DNA from: an uncultured Vogesella sp.
GTDB lineage: Bacteria > Pseudomonadota > Gammaproteobacteria > Burkholderiales > Chromobacteriaceae
Assembly: GCA_946479405.1 (NCBI GenBank)
Contig: CAMLGD010000205.1
Span: forward strand, 1 to 5,853
Direction of reading: 5' to 3'
DNA: 5,853 nt
A program made the position numbers and the translations under genes. Shown here piece after piece: positions 5,738-5,853 of the stretch (positions are counted from its first letter, which is position 1; each line of letters begins with the position of its first letter). The notes below the pieces were generated by a model. It saw only the letters and a list, made by a program, of their open reading frames with translations, was not told where the DNA came from and made no database searches.

Positions 5738-5853
5738 TTACAACACCTGCGCCACTTCGTCCTCCAGCGCGCGGGCGATCACCAGTTTTTGCACGTCCGA
5801 GGTGCCTTCGTAGATCTGCGCCACGCGCACGTCGCGGTAGATGCGCTCCAGCG
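5738..5853 (-). CDS. Acyl-CoA dehydrogenase, C-terminal end (5' part outside window)
   Basis: The minus strand reads 37 codons and then TAA (5740-5738); the rest lies beyond the right edge. The peptide begins [19 protein letters not shown] and ends in an [10 protein letters not shown] tail. This is the highly conserved C-terminal end of flavin-dependent acyl-CoA dehydrogenases, which introduce the alpha-beta double bond in acyl-CoA and pass electrons to ETF. The Glu in IYEGTSD (residue 15 of the fragment) aligns with the catalytic base Glu376 of medium-chain dehydrogenase. That favours the short/medium-chain type over isovaleryl- or long-chain enzymes, whose base lies elsewhere. Chain-length preference cannot be told from this piece. 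It converges on the dsbD unit and shares the hairpin terminator at 5667-5697. Confidence 0.92.
   Translation of the reverse strand, partial: LERIYRDVRVAQIYEGTSDVQKLVIARALEDEVAQVL

Noticed and set aside
1..5853. Mobile element, CRISPR array, phage genes or defence system
   Set aside because: No transposase or integrase frame, no spaced direct repeats, no target-site duplication and no tRNA were seen. The HD protein is a small stand-alone nucleotidase type without Cas3, dGTPase or effector domains, so it gives no defence call by itself.

Overview
This window is GC-rich (roughly two thirds G+C by eye) and looks like ordinary chromosome from a betaproteobacterium. A Neisseriales/Chromobacteriaceae-type host is my best guess, based only on the general look of the Dxs and DsbD proteins and the codon use. 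No phylogenetic test was possible. I see no transposase, integrase, phage gene, CRISPR array, tRNA or rRNA.

Layout, left to right. (1) 1-737 (+): the 3' part of dxs, the first enzyme of the MEP isoprenoid pathway, closed by an intrinsic terminator at 758-788. (2) 815-2104 (+): a 429-residue membrane protein with an N-terminal MgtC/SapB-type domain and a C-terminal DUF4010-type domain. (3) 2108-2896 (-): an alpha/beta hydrolase that meets gene 2 tail to tail with only 3 bp between stop codons. (4) 2897-3045: a divergent intergenic region holding an operator-like palindrome in the hydrolase promoter and a 14-bp tandem near-repeat just before dsbD. (5) 3046-4779 (+): a complete dsbD, the inner-membrane thiol:disulfide reductase, with all six expected cysteines. 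(6) 4816-5394 (+): an HD-domain phosphohydrolase of the YfbR/HDDC2 type. (7) 5398-5658 (+): a small, acidic, aromatic-rich protein of unknown function, 3 nt after the HD gene and visibly lower in GC. (8) 5667-5697: a strong hairpin terminator, followed by a second palindrome. (9) 5738-5853 (-): the last 37 codons of an acyl-CoA dehydrogenase that enters from the right edge.

dsbD, the HD gene and the small gene are co-directional with gaps of 36 and 3 nt and end at a shared terminator, so they probably form one transcription unit. The others are single genes or parts of units outside the window. I found no convincing new multi-gene system. The points most worth a second look are the palindrome over the hydrolase promoter, the tandem repeat before dsbD, the stem-loop beside the HD gene's ribosome binding site, and the low-GC small gene coupled to the HD phosphohydrolase.
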